DNA of 61,114 bases from Rhodospirillales bacterium (GTDB lineage Bacteria; Pseudomonadota; Alphaproteobacteria; Acetobacterales; Acetobacteraceae), in the NCBI GenBank assembly GCA_947447625.1, contig CANFKS010000008.1, positions 1-61,114 of the forward strand, in the 5' to 3' direction. The notes beneath the pieces were generated by a model. The model was not told the origin of the DNA. It did no database searches and saw only the letters and a program-made list of their open reading frames with translations. The stretch's first letter is position 1; the number at the start of each line of letters is the position of its first letter. Positions 25,932-36,669 of the stretch are shown in pieces. A program made the position numbers and the translations under genes.

Positions 25932-27728
25932 ATGGCCCCTCCCCTGCTCAGTCTACAGGATATTCACCTCACGCTCGGCAGCGAACCGCTGCTAAAGGGC
26001 GCTGAATTATCGGTCAGTCCCGGCGATCGGGTTTGCTTGGTTGGAAGGAATGGCTCCGGAAAGTCCACTTTGCTTAAAGTTGCGGCAGGTCTGCTGCAAT
26101 CCGATGCAGGGATTCGTTTTTTTCAACCGGGCGCCACAATTCGGTACCTCCCGCAGGAGCCAGACCTCACCGGATTCGCCACCACCGGGGACTTCGTGCG
26201 CGCCGGATTGGGCCCGACTGATGATACCTATCGCGCTGCCGCCTTGATGGATGCGCTCGGTCTCGACGAAACAGCCTCTCCCGATTACCTGTCCGGCGGC
26301 GAGGCCCGCCGCGCAGCGCTGGCGCGCGCGCTCGCCCCCTCCCCCGACGTTCTGTTGCTGGACGAACCGACCAACCATCTCGACTTGCCCGCCATCGCCT
26401 GGCTTGAAGCCGAACTCGCCTCGCTCCGCGCCGCCATGGTTCTCATCAGCCATGACCGCCGATTGCTCGAGGCGCTCTCCCGCAACATCGTTTGGATCGA
26501 TGGCGGCACCACCCGCCGCCTCGACCGCGGATTCGCCCATTTCGAAGCCTGGCGAGACGAAACCCTGGAGAACGAAGCCCGCGAAAAGCAGAAACTGGGC
26601 CGCAAACTCGTCATGGAGGAGGACTGGCTGCGCTATGGCGTCACTGCACGGCGCAAGCGCAACGTCCGCCGCCTCGCAGGGTTGCACGAGTTGCGCGCCA
26701 AGAACCGACAGAACAAGATCCAGGCTGGCAGCCTGAAACTGGCCTCCACCGAGGGCGACATGTCAGGCAAGCTTGTCGTCGTCGCCGATGACGTCTCCAA
26801 GTCCTATGGCGACCGCCCCATCGTCGCAGGCCTCACCTTGCGCGTCCTGCGCGGCGATCGTCTTGGTATTGTCGGCGCCAACGGGTCCGGCAAGACCACC
26901 CTTCTGTCGCTCATGACAGGCGCGATGCAGCCCGATTCAGGTGAGATCAAACTCGGCTCCAACCTCGAAATGGTGACCCTCGACCAGCGTCGGGAAAGCC
27001 TCGATCCCTCGATGACCCTGGCAGATACCCTCACCGGCGGTCGGTCCGACACTGTCATCGTCAACGGTCAGGCACGCCACGTCATCGGCTACATGAAAGA
27101 CTTCCTGTTCGGCCCCGAACAGGCGCGCACCCCCGTCGGCGTACTCTCCGGCGGCGAACGCGGCCGCCTGACCCTGGCCGTCGCCCTCACCCGGCCCTCC
27201 AACCTTCTGGTGCTGGATGAACCAACCAACGACCTCGACCTCGAAACCCTCGAACTGCTGCAGGAAATGCTCGCGGACTACCCGGGCACCGTCCTGCTGG
27301 TCAGCCACGACCGTGACTTCCTTGACCGTGTCTGTACCTCGGTGATCGCCACCGAAGGCGATGGCCGTTGGATCGAATATGCCGGCGGTTACTCCGACAT
27401 GCTGGCCCAGCGCGGCCCGGCCCGTCTTGCGTCGGCCCCTGCCGCCAGAACAAAATCAGCCGCTTCGGCAGGTCCTGCCACGGCGTCTCGTAAAATGTCC
27501 TTCAAGGATAAGCACGCCCTCGAAACCCTCCCCGGCCAGATCGACAAGATGCTGGCCACGATCGACAAACTGCGCGCCGCACTCGCTGATCCAAACCTCT
27601 ACACACGCGACCCAAAGCTCTTTGCCAAAGGCACTGATGCGCTGGCAAAGGCCGAAGCCGATCTCGCCCAAGCAGAGGAGCGTTGGCTCGAGCTTGAGAT
27701 GATGCGGGAGGAGTTGGAAGCTTCATGA
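25932..27728 (+). CDS. uup: ABC-F family ATPase (Uup-like)
   Basis: 598 aa soluble protein with two ABC domains. Domain 1: Walker A GRNGSGKST, C-loop LSGGEARRA, DEPTNHLD. Domain 2: Walker A GANGSGKTT, LSGGERGRL, DEPTNDLD. The interdomain linker is rich in Arg/Lys, and the C-terminal about 80 residues are predicted coiled coil (LPGQIDKMLATIDKLRAALAD to the end), as in Uup. No TM segments. ABC-F proteins act on ribosomes or branched DNA. Convergent with the next gene, an A/T repeat between them. Confidence 0.9.
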   Translation: MAPPLLSLQDIHLTLGSEPLLKGAELSVSPGDRVCLVGRNGSGKSTLLKVAAGLLQSDAGIRFFQPGATIRYLPQEPDLTGFATTGDFVRAGLGPTDDTYRAAALMDALGLDETASPDYLSGGEARRAALARALAPSPDVLLLDEPTNHLDLPAIAWLEAELASLRAAMVLISHDRRLLEALSRNIVWIDGGTTRRLDRGFAHFEAWRDETLENEAREKQKLGRKLVMEEDWLRYGVTARRKRNVRRLAGLHELRAKNRQNKIQAGSLKLASTEGDMSGKLVVVADDVSKSYGDRPIVAGLTLRVLRGDRLGIVGANGSGKTTLLSLMTGAMQPDSGEIKLGSNLEMVTLDQRRESLDPSMTLADTLTGGRSDTVIVNGQARHVIGYMKDFLFGPEQARTPVGVLSGGERGRLTLAVALTRPSNLLVLDEPTNDLDLETLELLQEMLADYPGTVLLVSHDRDFLDRVCTSVIATEGDGRWIEYAGGYSDMLAQRGPARLASAPAARTKSAASAGPATASRKMSFKDKHALETLPGQIDKMLATIDKLRAALADPNLYTRDPKLFAKGTDALAKAEADLAQAEERWLELEMMREELEAS

Positions 27729-27733
27729 AAGTG

Positions 27734-27772
27734 AATCGCTTCTTTTTTGAAAAAAGAAGAAAAATATTTTCA
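27734..27772 (+). repeat. A/T palindrome repeat, family 1 copy 4
   Basis: CTTC-T6-G-A6-GAAG (27739-27759) lies in the 49-bp gap between convergent stop codons at 27728 and 27778. The position suggests use as a bidirectional transcription end, though the stem is A/T only. Confidence 0.7.
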
Positions 27773-27777
27773 GCCGC

Positions 27778-28953
27778 TTACAAGGCTTTCATTTTGCACA
27801 ATTCACTATAGGCGCCACCAGCCTGGGAGCGGATTTTGCGGGTCGTGGTCAGCGCCAACTGCCCGTCGCCGCCCTTGGTGACAGCCAGTTCATACCAATC
27901 CAGCACCGGCGCCTGGTTCGACGCAAACCCGAACCGCCCGCGCACCGAGGCGAAATCCGCCTTGCGCACCGCCGCCCGGAACCCCGCGTCGATCTTCCCC
28001 CCTGAAGCCTTCAGCGCCGAGGCGATCAAATTGGCGGTCTCATAGCCATGCGCCGCATAATATGTCGGCGGTCGGTTGTAGGCAGCACGATACCCCGCCA
28101 CGAAAGCCTTGTTGGCGGGGTTGTCGAGATCGGCGTTCCAATCCGCCGCGATATGCATGTTGGATGCCGCATCCCCCACCGCCGCCAGCAGGCGCGGATC
28201 AAGCGAAGGTGCCGCAACAATCAACGGGATCTTGTCCTTCAGCCCCGAAGCAGCCCACTGCTTGAGGAAATTGATGCCGAGCCCACCCGGCTGGAACTCA
28301 TAGACCGCATCGGGGTTCGCAGCCCGTATCTGCGCGATCTCGGCACTGAAATCGTTCTGATCGAGGCTGGTATAAAGCTCCCCGGCCACGCTGCCCTTGA
28401 ACTCCTTCTTGACCGCGGCAACCACCTGCTTCCCCGCCTGGTAGTTCGGCGCCATCAGGAACAGCCGCTGCGCCCCAAGCTCATTGGCCAGTACCCCCGC
28501 CGAAGCATGCAGCGTCTCGTCCCATCCTGTGACGAAGTAGTTCGGCGCACACCCCTTGCCCGCATATTCGTCGGGCGATGTGTTCGGGCCGAGCCACACC
28601 GCCTCCGCATCCAGGATATCCCCCAACATGGCGATCGCGACGTTGGTGAACACCGTGCCGGTGAACACCTGGACGCGCTCCGACTTCAGCATCCGATCCA
28701 CGATCTGCTTCGCCGCGGCCGGCTTTAGCCCGTCATCCTCGACCAGCATCTGCACCGGAATGCCGCCCAACGCACCATTGCCCTGCTTCACCGCGAGGGC
28801 AAATCCGTCGCGGATATCCTCGCCAAGATAGCCCCCGGGGCCCGACAAGGTGGTCACAAAACCAATCTTCACCGGCTCAGCGGCCTGGGTGGGCATGCCG
28901 AACAGCGTCACAAGCCCAGCAGCGACAACCGATACGATAACGCGGATCATCAT
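27778..28953 (-). CDS. ABC transporter substrate-binding protein (LivK-like), paralogue 1
   Basis: 391 aa periplasmic binding protein. ATG at 28953 is preferred: AAGGAGAG lies 8 nt upstream. A Sec signal ends around PTQA. Starts EPVKIGFVTTLSGPGGYLGEDIRD. Visibly homologous along its length to the protein at 33815-34972 (shared TTLSGPGGYLG, EDDGLKP, APNY, AQIRAANP, PGGLGI and a conserved Cys pair, KGC and CKM/CKI, probably a disulfide). Last gene of the run, overlapping region with the esterase stop. Confidence 0.9.
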   Translation of the reverse strand: MMIRVIVSVVAAGLVTLFGMPTQAAEPVKIGFVTTLSGPGGYLGEDIRDGFALAVKQGNGALGGIPVQMLVEDDGLKPAAAKQIVDRMLKSERVQVFTGTVFTNVAIAMLGDILDAEAVWLGPNTSPDEYAGKGCAPNYFVTGWDETLHASAGVLANELGAQRLFLMAPNYQAGKQVVAAVKKEFKGSVAGELYTSLDQNDFSAEIAQIRAANPDAVYEFQPGGLGINFLKQWAASGLKDKIPLIVAAPSLDPRLLAAVGDAASNMHIAADWNADLDNPANKAFVAGYRAAYNRPPTYYAAHGYETANLIASALKASGGKIDAGFRAAVRKADFASVRGRFGFASNQAPVLDWYELAVTKGGDGQLALTTTRKIRSQAGGAYSELCKMKAL

Positions 28954-28955
28954 AA

Positions 28956-30410
28956 TCAACTCTCCTTGCGCAAGGCGAAAACGGGGCGCCAGGCGGCGCC
29001 GGCGGGGTCGCGAACGGGGCCGGTGATGGTCCCGAACACCATGGTAAGGCGATCAGCGGTATCGTAGCGCGGCCAGGCCTCCCCGGCGCGGGCAAACGCA
29101 GCCACGGCGCCGCGAAACCGGGTCGAGATCGCCTGCGCCTGCCCCGGGTTGAACCCCTCCAACATCGCGGCATCGGACCACGCCTCGAAATTGCCGAACA
29201 GGAACGGCAAATCGATGCAATGACAGGCCATGAACCGGTTGCCCGCCCCGGCCGCGTCGAATTGGTAGACATGGGCCTGCCCGCCAGCCTCCGTCAGCGC
29301 CTCCGCCAATGCGATCGACGGCCGCAGGAACATCGCATCGGTGACGAGATCACCCAACACATCCCGCACGGTGGCCCCAGGCCGCCGCTGCCGATAGGCC
29401 TCGACCGCCCCGGCTTCCCCGGCAATCCGTGCCGCACAGGCTTCGACCTGTCCTGGATCGGGGGCATCCATCCCTGGATCCGGCACGAAAAAAGCATGCA
29501 TCTCTTCCCGCGTGGTGCCGATCATCAGCCTCACCCCGCGGGCCGCGGCCTCGCGTGCCACGATGGCCACGAACTGCGCCGGATCGGCAAGTGCGTCATC
29601 GACGGGATGGAACGGCGGCGTTGCGTCCGCAAACCGCGCCCCAGCCCGCGCCAGTTTCAACCCCGCATCGAGCAGTGCCTGCACCGGGACCTGAGCAAGC
29701 CCCGACACCGCAACGCCAAGAGCTTCGGCCAGGAATTCCGCATCCTGCGCTGCCTGCACTGCAGTCTTGGGCGCCATATCCGCCGGCGCGCTCATCAGCA
29801 CCCCACGATGAAACAGCCCCATACTCGCCGTATCCGCCAGCAACATCATGATCGCATGCGCCCCGGCAGACTGGCCCACCACCGTAACCCGCCCCGGATC
29901 CCCGCCGAATGCCGCGATATTGTCCTGCACCCAGCCCAGCGCCGCCGCCATGTCGGCCAGCCCCAGATTGGCAGGCGAAACCGCAGGATGCGCGAGAAAC
30001 CCGAGCGCCCCGAGCCGATAATTGACCCCGACCACCACGCAGCCATTCTCCGCCGCCAGCACGGCCCCATCGTACCAGTCGAGTGAACCCGCCCCTGTCC
30101 AGTAAGCCCCGCCGTGCAGAAACACCAGCACCGGCCGCGCCCCCGCATCGGCCTCCGGCGTGGCTATCGTCAGCGTCAAGCAATCCTCGTCCCGCGGCCG
30201 CACGAAATCCCCCATCGCCGCCCGCAAGCGCGACGGCGGCTGTGGCGGGATCGGCCCGTGCCGCGTTCCATCCCGAGTGCCGCCCCACGGCGCCAGACGG
30301 ACAGGCAGCGCGAACCGGGCAGCCGCGGCATAGGGAATGCCCCGAAAATGCACGGCCCCCCTGCCCTGCTCGCCCTGGATTGCACCGCATGGAGGCGTCG
30401 CGATCGTCAT
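28956..30410 (-). CDS. Carboxylesterase type B family hydrolase
   Basis: 484 aa alpha/beta hydrolase. Oxyanion region LVFLHGGAYWTGAG, nucleophile Ser181 in GQSAGAH, and VGVNYRLGALGFL identify the carboxylesterase/lipase type B family. No signal peptide is apparent, so it should be cytoplasmic. The ATG at 30410 lies in the last copy of a 14-bp tandem repeat. Sitting inside an ABC uptake operon with aromatic-ring genes, it probably hydrolyses an imported ester (inference). Confidence 0.88.
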   Translation of the reverse strand: MTIATPPCGAIQGEQGRGAVHFRGIPYAAAARFALPVRLAPWGGTRDGTRHGPIPPQPPSRLRAAMGDFVRPRDEDCLTLTIATPEADAGARPVLVFLHGGAYWTGAGSLDWYDGAVLAAENGCVVVGVNYRLGALGFLAHPAVSPANLGLADMAAALGWVQDNIAAFGGDPGRVTVVGQSAGAHAIMMLLADTASMGLFHRGVLMSAPADMAPKTAVQAAQDAEFLAEALGVAVSGLAQVPVQALLDAGLKLARAGARFADATPPFHPVDDALADPAQFVAIVAREAAARGVRLMIGTTREEMHAFFVPDPGMDAPDPGQVEACAARIAGEAGAVEAYRQRRPGATVRDVLGDLVTDAMFLRPSIALAEALTEAGGQAHVYQFDAAGAGNRFMACHCIDLPFLFGNFEAWSDAAMLEGFNPGQAQAISTRFRGAVAAFARAGEAWPRYDTADRLTMVFGTITGPVRDPAGAAWRPVFALRKES

Positions 30411-30446
30411 TCTGGGCTCGTCATTCTGGGCTCGTCATTCTGGGCT
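30405..30446 (-). repeat. Three tandem copies of a 14-bp repeat covering the esterase start
   Basis: CGTCATTCTGGGCT occurs three times in perfect tandem (30405, 30419, 30433). On the coding strand each copy contains an ATG (ending at 30410, 30424 and 30438). Because 14 is not a multiple of 3 the ATGs fall in different frames; only the last opens the esterase frame. Confidence 0.9.
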
Positions 30447-30448
30447 CC

Positions 30449-31135
30449 TCAAACACCGAGATACCGGTGCGCAATGGCGGGGTCGGCGTCCAGGTCTGAC
30501 GTGGTTCCTTGCCAGACCGTACGGCCTTTTTCCAAAATGAAATGGCGATCCCCCAGCCGTTTGAGCGGCGCCAGGTTCTTATCAATCGCCAGAATCGACA
30601 GCCCCTCCGCCTTCAGCAACGCAATACACCGCCAGATTTCCGCACGGATCAAGGGCGCGAGCCCCTCGGTCGCCTCATCGAGAATCAGCAGCCGCGGATT
30701 GGTCATCAACGCCCGCCCGATCGCCAACATCTGCTGCTCGCCGCCCGACAGCGTGCCGGCAAACTGGGCATGCCGCTCCGCGAGGCGCGGAAACAGCCCA
30801 TAAACCCGATCAAGAGTCCACCGCGTGCCCCGCGACGTGGCCACCAAATTCTCCCGCACCGTCAGCGTCGGAAACACCATCCGCCCTTCCGGCACCAGCC
30901 CCACCCCGGCACGCGCAATACGCTCTGGCGGCTGACCCGTGATGACCCGCCCATCGAGCCGGATTTCCCCGCCGCTCGGCCGCACCAGCCCCATGATGCT
31001 GCGGATCGTCGTCGTCTTGCCCATCCCGTTGCGACCCATCAAAGTCACGAACGCCCCGGCACCGACCGCGATATCGACGCCATGCAACACGCGGCCCGCC
31101 CCATAAGCCGCCTCGAGGCCGCGCACGTCGAGCAT
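30449..31135 (-). CDS. livF: ABC transporter ATP-binding protein LivF, second system
   Basis: 228 aa. ATG at 31135 overlaps the livG stop (TGATG); a GTG one codon earlier is possible. Walker A GRNGMGKTT, signature LSGGEQQML, LLILDEATEG. The usual VEQN H-region is replaced by IDKN, as in a known LivF subgroup. Second ATPase of the LivHMGF system for the ligand bound by the two flanking binding proteins. Confidence 0.93.
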   Translation of the reverse strand: MLDVRGLEAAYGAGRVLHGVDIAVGAGAFVTLMGRNGMGKTTTIRSIMGLVRPSGGEIRLDGRVITGQPPERIARAGVGLVPEGRMVFPTLTVRENLVATSRGTRWTLDRVYGLFPRLAERHAQFAGTLSGGEQQMLAIGRALMTNPRLLILDEATEGLAPLIRAEIWRCIALLKAEGLSILAIDKNLAPLKRLGDRHFILEKGRTVWQGTTSDLDADPAIAHRYLGV

Positions 31136-31881
31136 CACGCATCCTCGCCCAGATAGGCATCGCGCACCGCCGGGTCCCCTCGGATCGCCTTGGGCGTGCC
31201 GCTGGCGATCGCCTGGCCATAGACCAGCACGGTGATCCGATCGGCCAGCGCAAACACCGCATCCATGTCGTGCTCCACCAACAGGATGGTGGTGTGCCCT
31301 TTCAGACCGGCGAGAATATCCGTCATTGCCTGCGATTCCGCAGTCCCGAGCCCCGCCATCGGTTCGTCGAGCAGCAGCAGTTTCGCCCCGGTCGCCAGCG
31401 CCATCGCCAGTTCCAGTTGCCGTTGCTCGCCATGGGCCAAATCCCGCGCCGGCACATCGGCCCGTCCCCCGAGCCCAATCCGCGCGAGCATCGCCCCTGC
31501 GGGCTCCAGCAAGGCCCGCTCCCCCGCCGCCGGCCTCCAGAACCGGAACGAGTGCCCTGCCCTCACCTGATAGACCAACGCCACGTTTTCCAGCGCCGTG
31601 AAATCAGGCAGCACCGAAGTGATCTGGAACGACCGCGTCATCCCCGCCTTTACCCTGGCTGCGATCGGCAGCGCCGTGACATCCGCGCCATCGAACCGGA
31701 CCCGCCCCGCATCCGGCCGCTGCTCGCCCGAAATCAGCCCGATCGCGGTCGATTTCCCCGCCCCGTTCGGCCCGATCAAGGCATGCAACTCCCCCTCAAC
31801 CACGTCGAACGACAGGTTGTTTGCCGCGATCAGCCCGCCAAACCGGCGGACCAGCCCCCTGACCTCGAGCAGCACCGTCAT
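31135..31881 (-). CDS. livG: ABC transporter ATP-binding protein LivG, second system
   Basis: 248 aa. ATG at 31881 overlaps the livM stop (ATGA). Walker A GPNGAGKST, LAHGEQRQLELAMAL C-loop (LivG type), LLLDEPMAGLG, VEHDMD. N-terminus LLEVRGLVRRFGGLIAANN is diagnostic for LivG. Confidence 0.93.
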   Translation of the reverse strand: MTVLLEVRGLVRRFGGLIAANNLSFDVVEGELHALIGPNGAGKSTAIGLISGEQRPDAGRVRFDGADVTALPIAARVKAGMTRSFQITSVLPDFTALENVALVYQVRAGHSFRFWRPAAGERALLEPAGAMLARIGLGGRADVPARDLAHGEQRQLELAMALATGAKLLLLDEPMAGLGTAESQAMTDILAGLKGHTTILLVEHDMDAVFALADRITVLVYGQAIASGTPKAIRGDPAVRDAYLGEDA

Positions 31882-32846
31882 CGCAGCAGCCCCAATATCC
31901 CGCGCCGCGCAAACAACACCACCAGCACCAGGACAGGGCCCATCACGATCATCCAATGCTCGGTCCACTGCGCCAGCCACGATTGCAGCAGCACCATCAC
32001 AGCCGCGCCGATCACCGGCCCGAACAACGTCCCGGTGCCCCCCAGCACCACCATGATCATGAAATCGCCCGACATCGTCCAATGCAGCATATCCGGGCTC
32101 ACGAACCTGAGCAGATTGGCATGCAACGCCCCCGCCAGCCCCGCCCCTGCCCCGGCGATGCTGAACGCCGCCAGTTTGTAAGGATACGTCGATAACCCGA
32201 TCGCCCCCATCCGTCGCGGATTCTGCCTGATCCCCTGCAACACACGCCCAAACCGGCTCCCCACCAGGCGCGAAAACCCAAACAAAACTGCCGCGAGCGC
32301 TGCCACACAAACATAATAGAACGCCACATCATCCCGCGGTGCGACCCCCGGCAGCCCATTCCGCCGGCGGAACCCCAACCCGTCATCCCCGCCATAGGTC
32401 TTCAACGACACGAACAGGAAAAAGAACATCTCCGCGAACGCGAGCGTGATCATGATAAACGACACCCCCTCCGTCCGCAGCGACAGAGCCCCGATCGCCA
32501 GCGCCGCAACCCCCGCCACCCCGATCGCCAACGGCCAGACGATCCAGGCTTCCGTTGCCCCCGGGATCACGCCAAACATCGGTTCCCCCGCCGCATGAAA
32601 CGCCAAAATCCCGACCGTGTAGCCCCCAAGCCCGAAAAACGCCGCATGCCCGAACGACGAGAGCCCGGTATAGCCAATCAACAGATCGAGGCTCACCGCC
32701 CCGATCGCATAGATCGCGATCTGCGTCCCCAGCGTCACCAGATCGGGCTTGCCCAGCGCCACCGCTAAATTCGGCAGCACCAGCGCGAGCAACAGCCCCG
32801 CCACGCCGAGCACCTGCTCCCGCCTCACAGCGAACCCCTTAGCCAT
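31878..32846 (-). CDS. livM: ABC permease LivM, second system
   Basis: 322 aa membrane permease. AVSLDLLIGYTGLSSFGHAAFFGLGGY and VVLGGTGTLFGPVIGAAV are LivM signatures. About 9 hydrophobic segments. It overlaps livH and livG at its two ends, showing a compact operon. Here, unlike the 21-23 kb system, LivM and LivG are separate. Confidence 0.93.
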   Translation of the reverse strand: MAKGFAVRREQVLGVAGLLLALVLPNLAVALGKPDLVTLGTQIAIYAIGAVSLDLLIGYTGLSSFGHAAFFGLGGYTVGILAFHAAGEPMFGVIPGATEAWIVWPLAIGVAGVAALAIGALSLRTEGVSFIMITLAFAEMFFFLFVSLKTYGGDDGLGFRRRNGLPGVAPRDDVAFYYVCVAALAAVLFGFSRLVGSRFGRVLQGIRQNPRRMGAIGLSTYPYKLAAFSIAGAGAGLAGALHANLLRFVSPDMLHWTMSGDFMIMVVLGGTGTLFGPVIGAAVMVLLQSWLAQWTEHWMIVMGPVLVLVVLFARRGILGLLR

Positions 32847-33753
32847 GAGAAGGAAACAACCCGCGCGGGCGGATCAGCAAAACCGCCGCCATCAAAATGA
32901 AAATCGCCATCGACGAGAGCCCTGCCCCGATCGCATCGGCCTCCGTCGCCACCATCACCGACTTCAACACCCCCGGCAAAAACGCCCGCGCCAACGTATC
33001 GACCATCCCCACCAGCAGCGACCCCGCCAACGCACCGCGCACCGACCCGATCCCACCGACCACAATCACCACGAACGTCGTAATCAGGATCCGGTCCCCC
33101 ATCCCCACCTGTACCGACAACAACGGCCCCGTCATCGCCCCCGCCAACCCAGCCAGCGCCGCCCCCAGCGCAAAGACGCCCGACGTCAGCAACCCGATAT
33201 CCACGCCCAGCGCCCGCACCATCTCCCGATGCGTCGCCCCTGCCCGCACCAGCATGCCTGCCCGCGTGTGGCTGATCAGATAATACAACAACCCCGCCAC
33301 AGCGATCCCAACCGCAATAATCGCAAGGCGATAGATCGGATAAGGGACGCGCGGTATCAATTCGACCGACCCCGACAAAAATCCCGGCACCGCGGCCATC
33401 AACGGTTGGCGCCCGAATAGCATCGCCATCGCCTCGTTGAAAAACAAGATCATTCCGAACGTCGCCAACACCTGGTCCATGTGATCGCGCGCATAAAGCC
33501 GCTTCAACACCACAACCTCGATCACCAGCCCGGTTAACGCAGCCGACCCCGCCCCCGCCAGCAACGCCAGCGGAAAAGCCACCCCCCGCGACCCCGCCCA
33601 CGCCGCCCCGAACGCGCCGATCATGTAGAGCGACGAATGCGCAAGATTGATCAGCCCCATAACGCCGAAAACCAGCGTCAATCCCGCCGCCAACAGAAAC
33701 AACATCACGCCGAACTGTAGGCCGTTCAGCATCTGCTCCAGCAGCAAAGTCAC
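32839..33753 (-). CDS. livH: ABC permease LivH, second system
   Basis: 304 aa. GTG at 33753 gives TLLLEQMLNGLQFGVMLFLLAAG, the usual LivH N-terminus, with GGTGG just upstream; a GTG three codons earlier (33762) is possible. GLTLVFGVMGLINLAHSSLYM and GGIGSVRGALAG are the conserved blocks. About 8 TM helices. Confidence 0.92.
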   Translation of the reverse strand: MTLLLEQMLNGLQFGVMLFLLAAGLTLVFGVMGLINLAHSSLYMIGAFGAAWAGSRGVAFPLALLAGAGSAALTGLVIEVVVLKRLYARDHMDQVLATFGMILFFNEAMAMLFGRQPLMAAVPGFLSGSVELIPRVPYPIYRLAIIAVGIAVAGLLYYLISHTRAGMLVRAGATHREMVRALGVDIGLLTSGVFALGAALAGLAGAMTGPLLSVQVGMGDRILITTFVVIVVGGIGSVRGALAGSLLVGMVDTLARAFLPGVLKSVMVATEADAIGAGLSSMAIFILMAAVLLIRPRGLFPSHG

Positions 33754-33769
33754 GCAAGCCACCGGGAAG

Positions 33770-33810
33770 GAAGGGCTTCTTTTTTGAAAAAAAGAAGCAA
33801 AAAACTTTTA
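33770..33810 (+). repeat. A/T palindrome repeat, family 1 copy 5
   Basis: Core 33775-33798 (GCTTC-T6-G-A7-GAAGC) followed by AAAAAACTTTT, identical to copies 1 and 7 in the core. It begins 5 nt beyond the binding-protein stop (33815) and precedes livH, so it may lower read-through from the binding-protein gene into the permease genes. Confidence 0.8.
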
Positions 33811-33814
33811 CCCT

Positions 33815-34972
33815 TTATATCTTGCATTGGGCGGCGTAAGCGTCCCCGTGGTCGGAGAGGATTTTGCCCTTGGTTACAAGCGCCAACTTTCCATCCGGGG
33901 CTCTCTCCACCCGCAACCCATACCAATCCTGCACGGGGTGCTGATTCGCCCCGAACCGGAACTTGCCCCGCACCGACGAAAAATCAGCCTTGAGCAACGC
34001 CCCCCGGATCGCCTCGACGCTCGCCCCCCCCTTCAGACCTGCGGCCATCGCCAGCGCCGTATCATAACCCTGGCTCGCATAATAAGTCGGCACCCGATTG
34101 AACTTCTTCATGAACCCGGCAACGAACGCCTTGTTTGCGGCGGTGTCGAGGTCGGTGTTCCAATGCGACGTCACATCCATCCCAAGCGCGATATCCCCCA
34201 CCGCCGCCAATGTCGTCGCATCAAGCGAAGGCGCCGCCAGAACCATAGGGATCTTCCCGACCAACCCGGCCTGCTGATACTGACGCAGAAACGCGATGCC
34301 CAAACCGCCCGGATGGAACTGGAATACCGCCTCCGGATTGGCCGCCCGGATCTGCGCCATCTCCGGCGCATAATCGGTCTGATCGAGCCTCGTATAGCCC
34401 TCACCGACAATCTCGCCCTTGAAAAACCGCTTGAACCCGGTGATAGCGTCCTTGCCCGCCGGATAGTTCGGCGCCAGCAAATACATCTTCTTGTAGCCCA
34501 GCGCCGTCGCGTTTTGACCGGCGCTCTCGTGCAGAGAGTCGTTCTGCCACGACACCACAAAGTAGTTCCGATGGCAGTTCTTCCCCGCCAGGCTCGACGG
34601 CCCGGCATTCGGGCTCACATAAAGCCCGCCCTCCTCCAGGATATCGGGGGCCACCGCCTCGAGGATGTTGGAGAACACCACACCGGTGAACAGCTTGATC
34701 CCATCGGTCTTGATGAACCGATTGGCGATCTGCTTGGCCTGCGCCGGCTTCAACCCGTCATCCTCGACCACCAGATCGATCTTCGCCGCACCAAACGCCC
34801 CGCTCTCGATGGCAAGCGCAAACGCATCGCGAATATCCTGCCCCAGATATCCCCCAGGGCCCGACAAGGTTGTGATCATGCCGATCTTGAGCGCAGGTCC
34901 CTGCGCGCGGACCAAAGCAGGGGCAGCAAGGGTGGCGGCAGCGGCTAGCGCAGCGCGGCGGGTCAATGTCAT
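33815..34972 (-). CDS. ABC transporter substrate-binding protein (LivK-like), paralogue 2
   Basis: 385 aa. ATG at 34972 begins a twin-arginine-like signal (TLTRRAALAAAATLAAPALVRA), so it is chosen over an upstream ATG. The mature region GPALKIGMITTLSGPGGYLGQDIRD resembles paralogue 1 at 27778. Two binding proteins for one permease set suggests two related ligands or an affinity variant. Confidence 0.92.
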   Translation of the reverse strand: MTLTRRAALAAAATLAAPALVRAQGPALKIGMITTLSGPGGYLGQDIRDAFALAIESGAFGAAKIDLVVEDDGLKPAQAKQIANRFIKTDGIKLFTGVVFSNILEAVAPDILEEGGLYVSPNAGPSSLAGKNCHRNYFVVSWQNDSLHESAGQNATALGYKKMYLLAPNYPAGKDAITGFKRFFKGEIVGEGYTRLDQTDYAPEMAQIRAANPEAVFQFHPGGLGIAFLRQYQQAGLVGKIPMVLAAPSLDATTLAAVGDIALGMDVTSHWNTDLDTAANKAFVAGFMKKFNRVPTYYASQGYDTALAMAAGLKGGASVEAIRGALLKADFSSVRGKFRFGANQHPVQDWYGLRVERAPDGKLALVTKGKILSDHGDAYAAQCKI

Positions 34973-34992
34973 GGCAGTCCTCGTTCGGTTGA

Positions 34993-36515
<1,523 letters not shown>

Positions 36516-36669
36516 CTTGGGGTCCCCGTCGGAAGCCCTCCGAGTCTAGGACACTTCGCCGCCAGCGCAAACCGGCAAGTGAGGACGTTATAACCTTGCC
36601 GATCCTGAACCATCCTGGCAGCGTCATCGCCAACGCGGCACCGCGCCGTCATGAACAAGGAGAATGGGG
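36516..36669. other. Divergent intergenic region, aromatic operon / SDR
   Basis: 154 bp that must hold the promoter of the long minus-strand run and that of the SDR gene. AAGGAG at 36657-36662 is the SDR ribosome site. No clear operator was recognised. Confidence 0.4.

Noticed and set aside
30405-30446. CRISPR-like array
   Set aside because: Only three 14-bp direct repeats with no spacers and no cas genes in the window.
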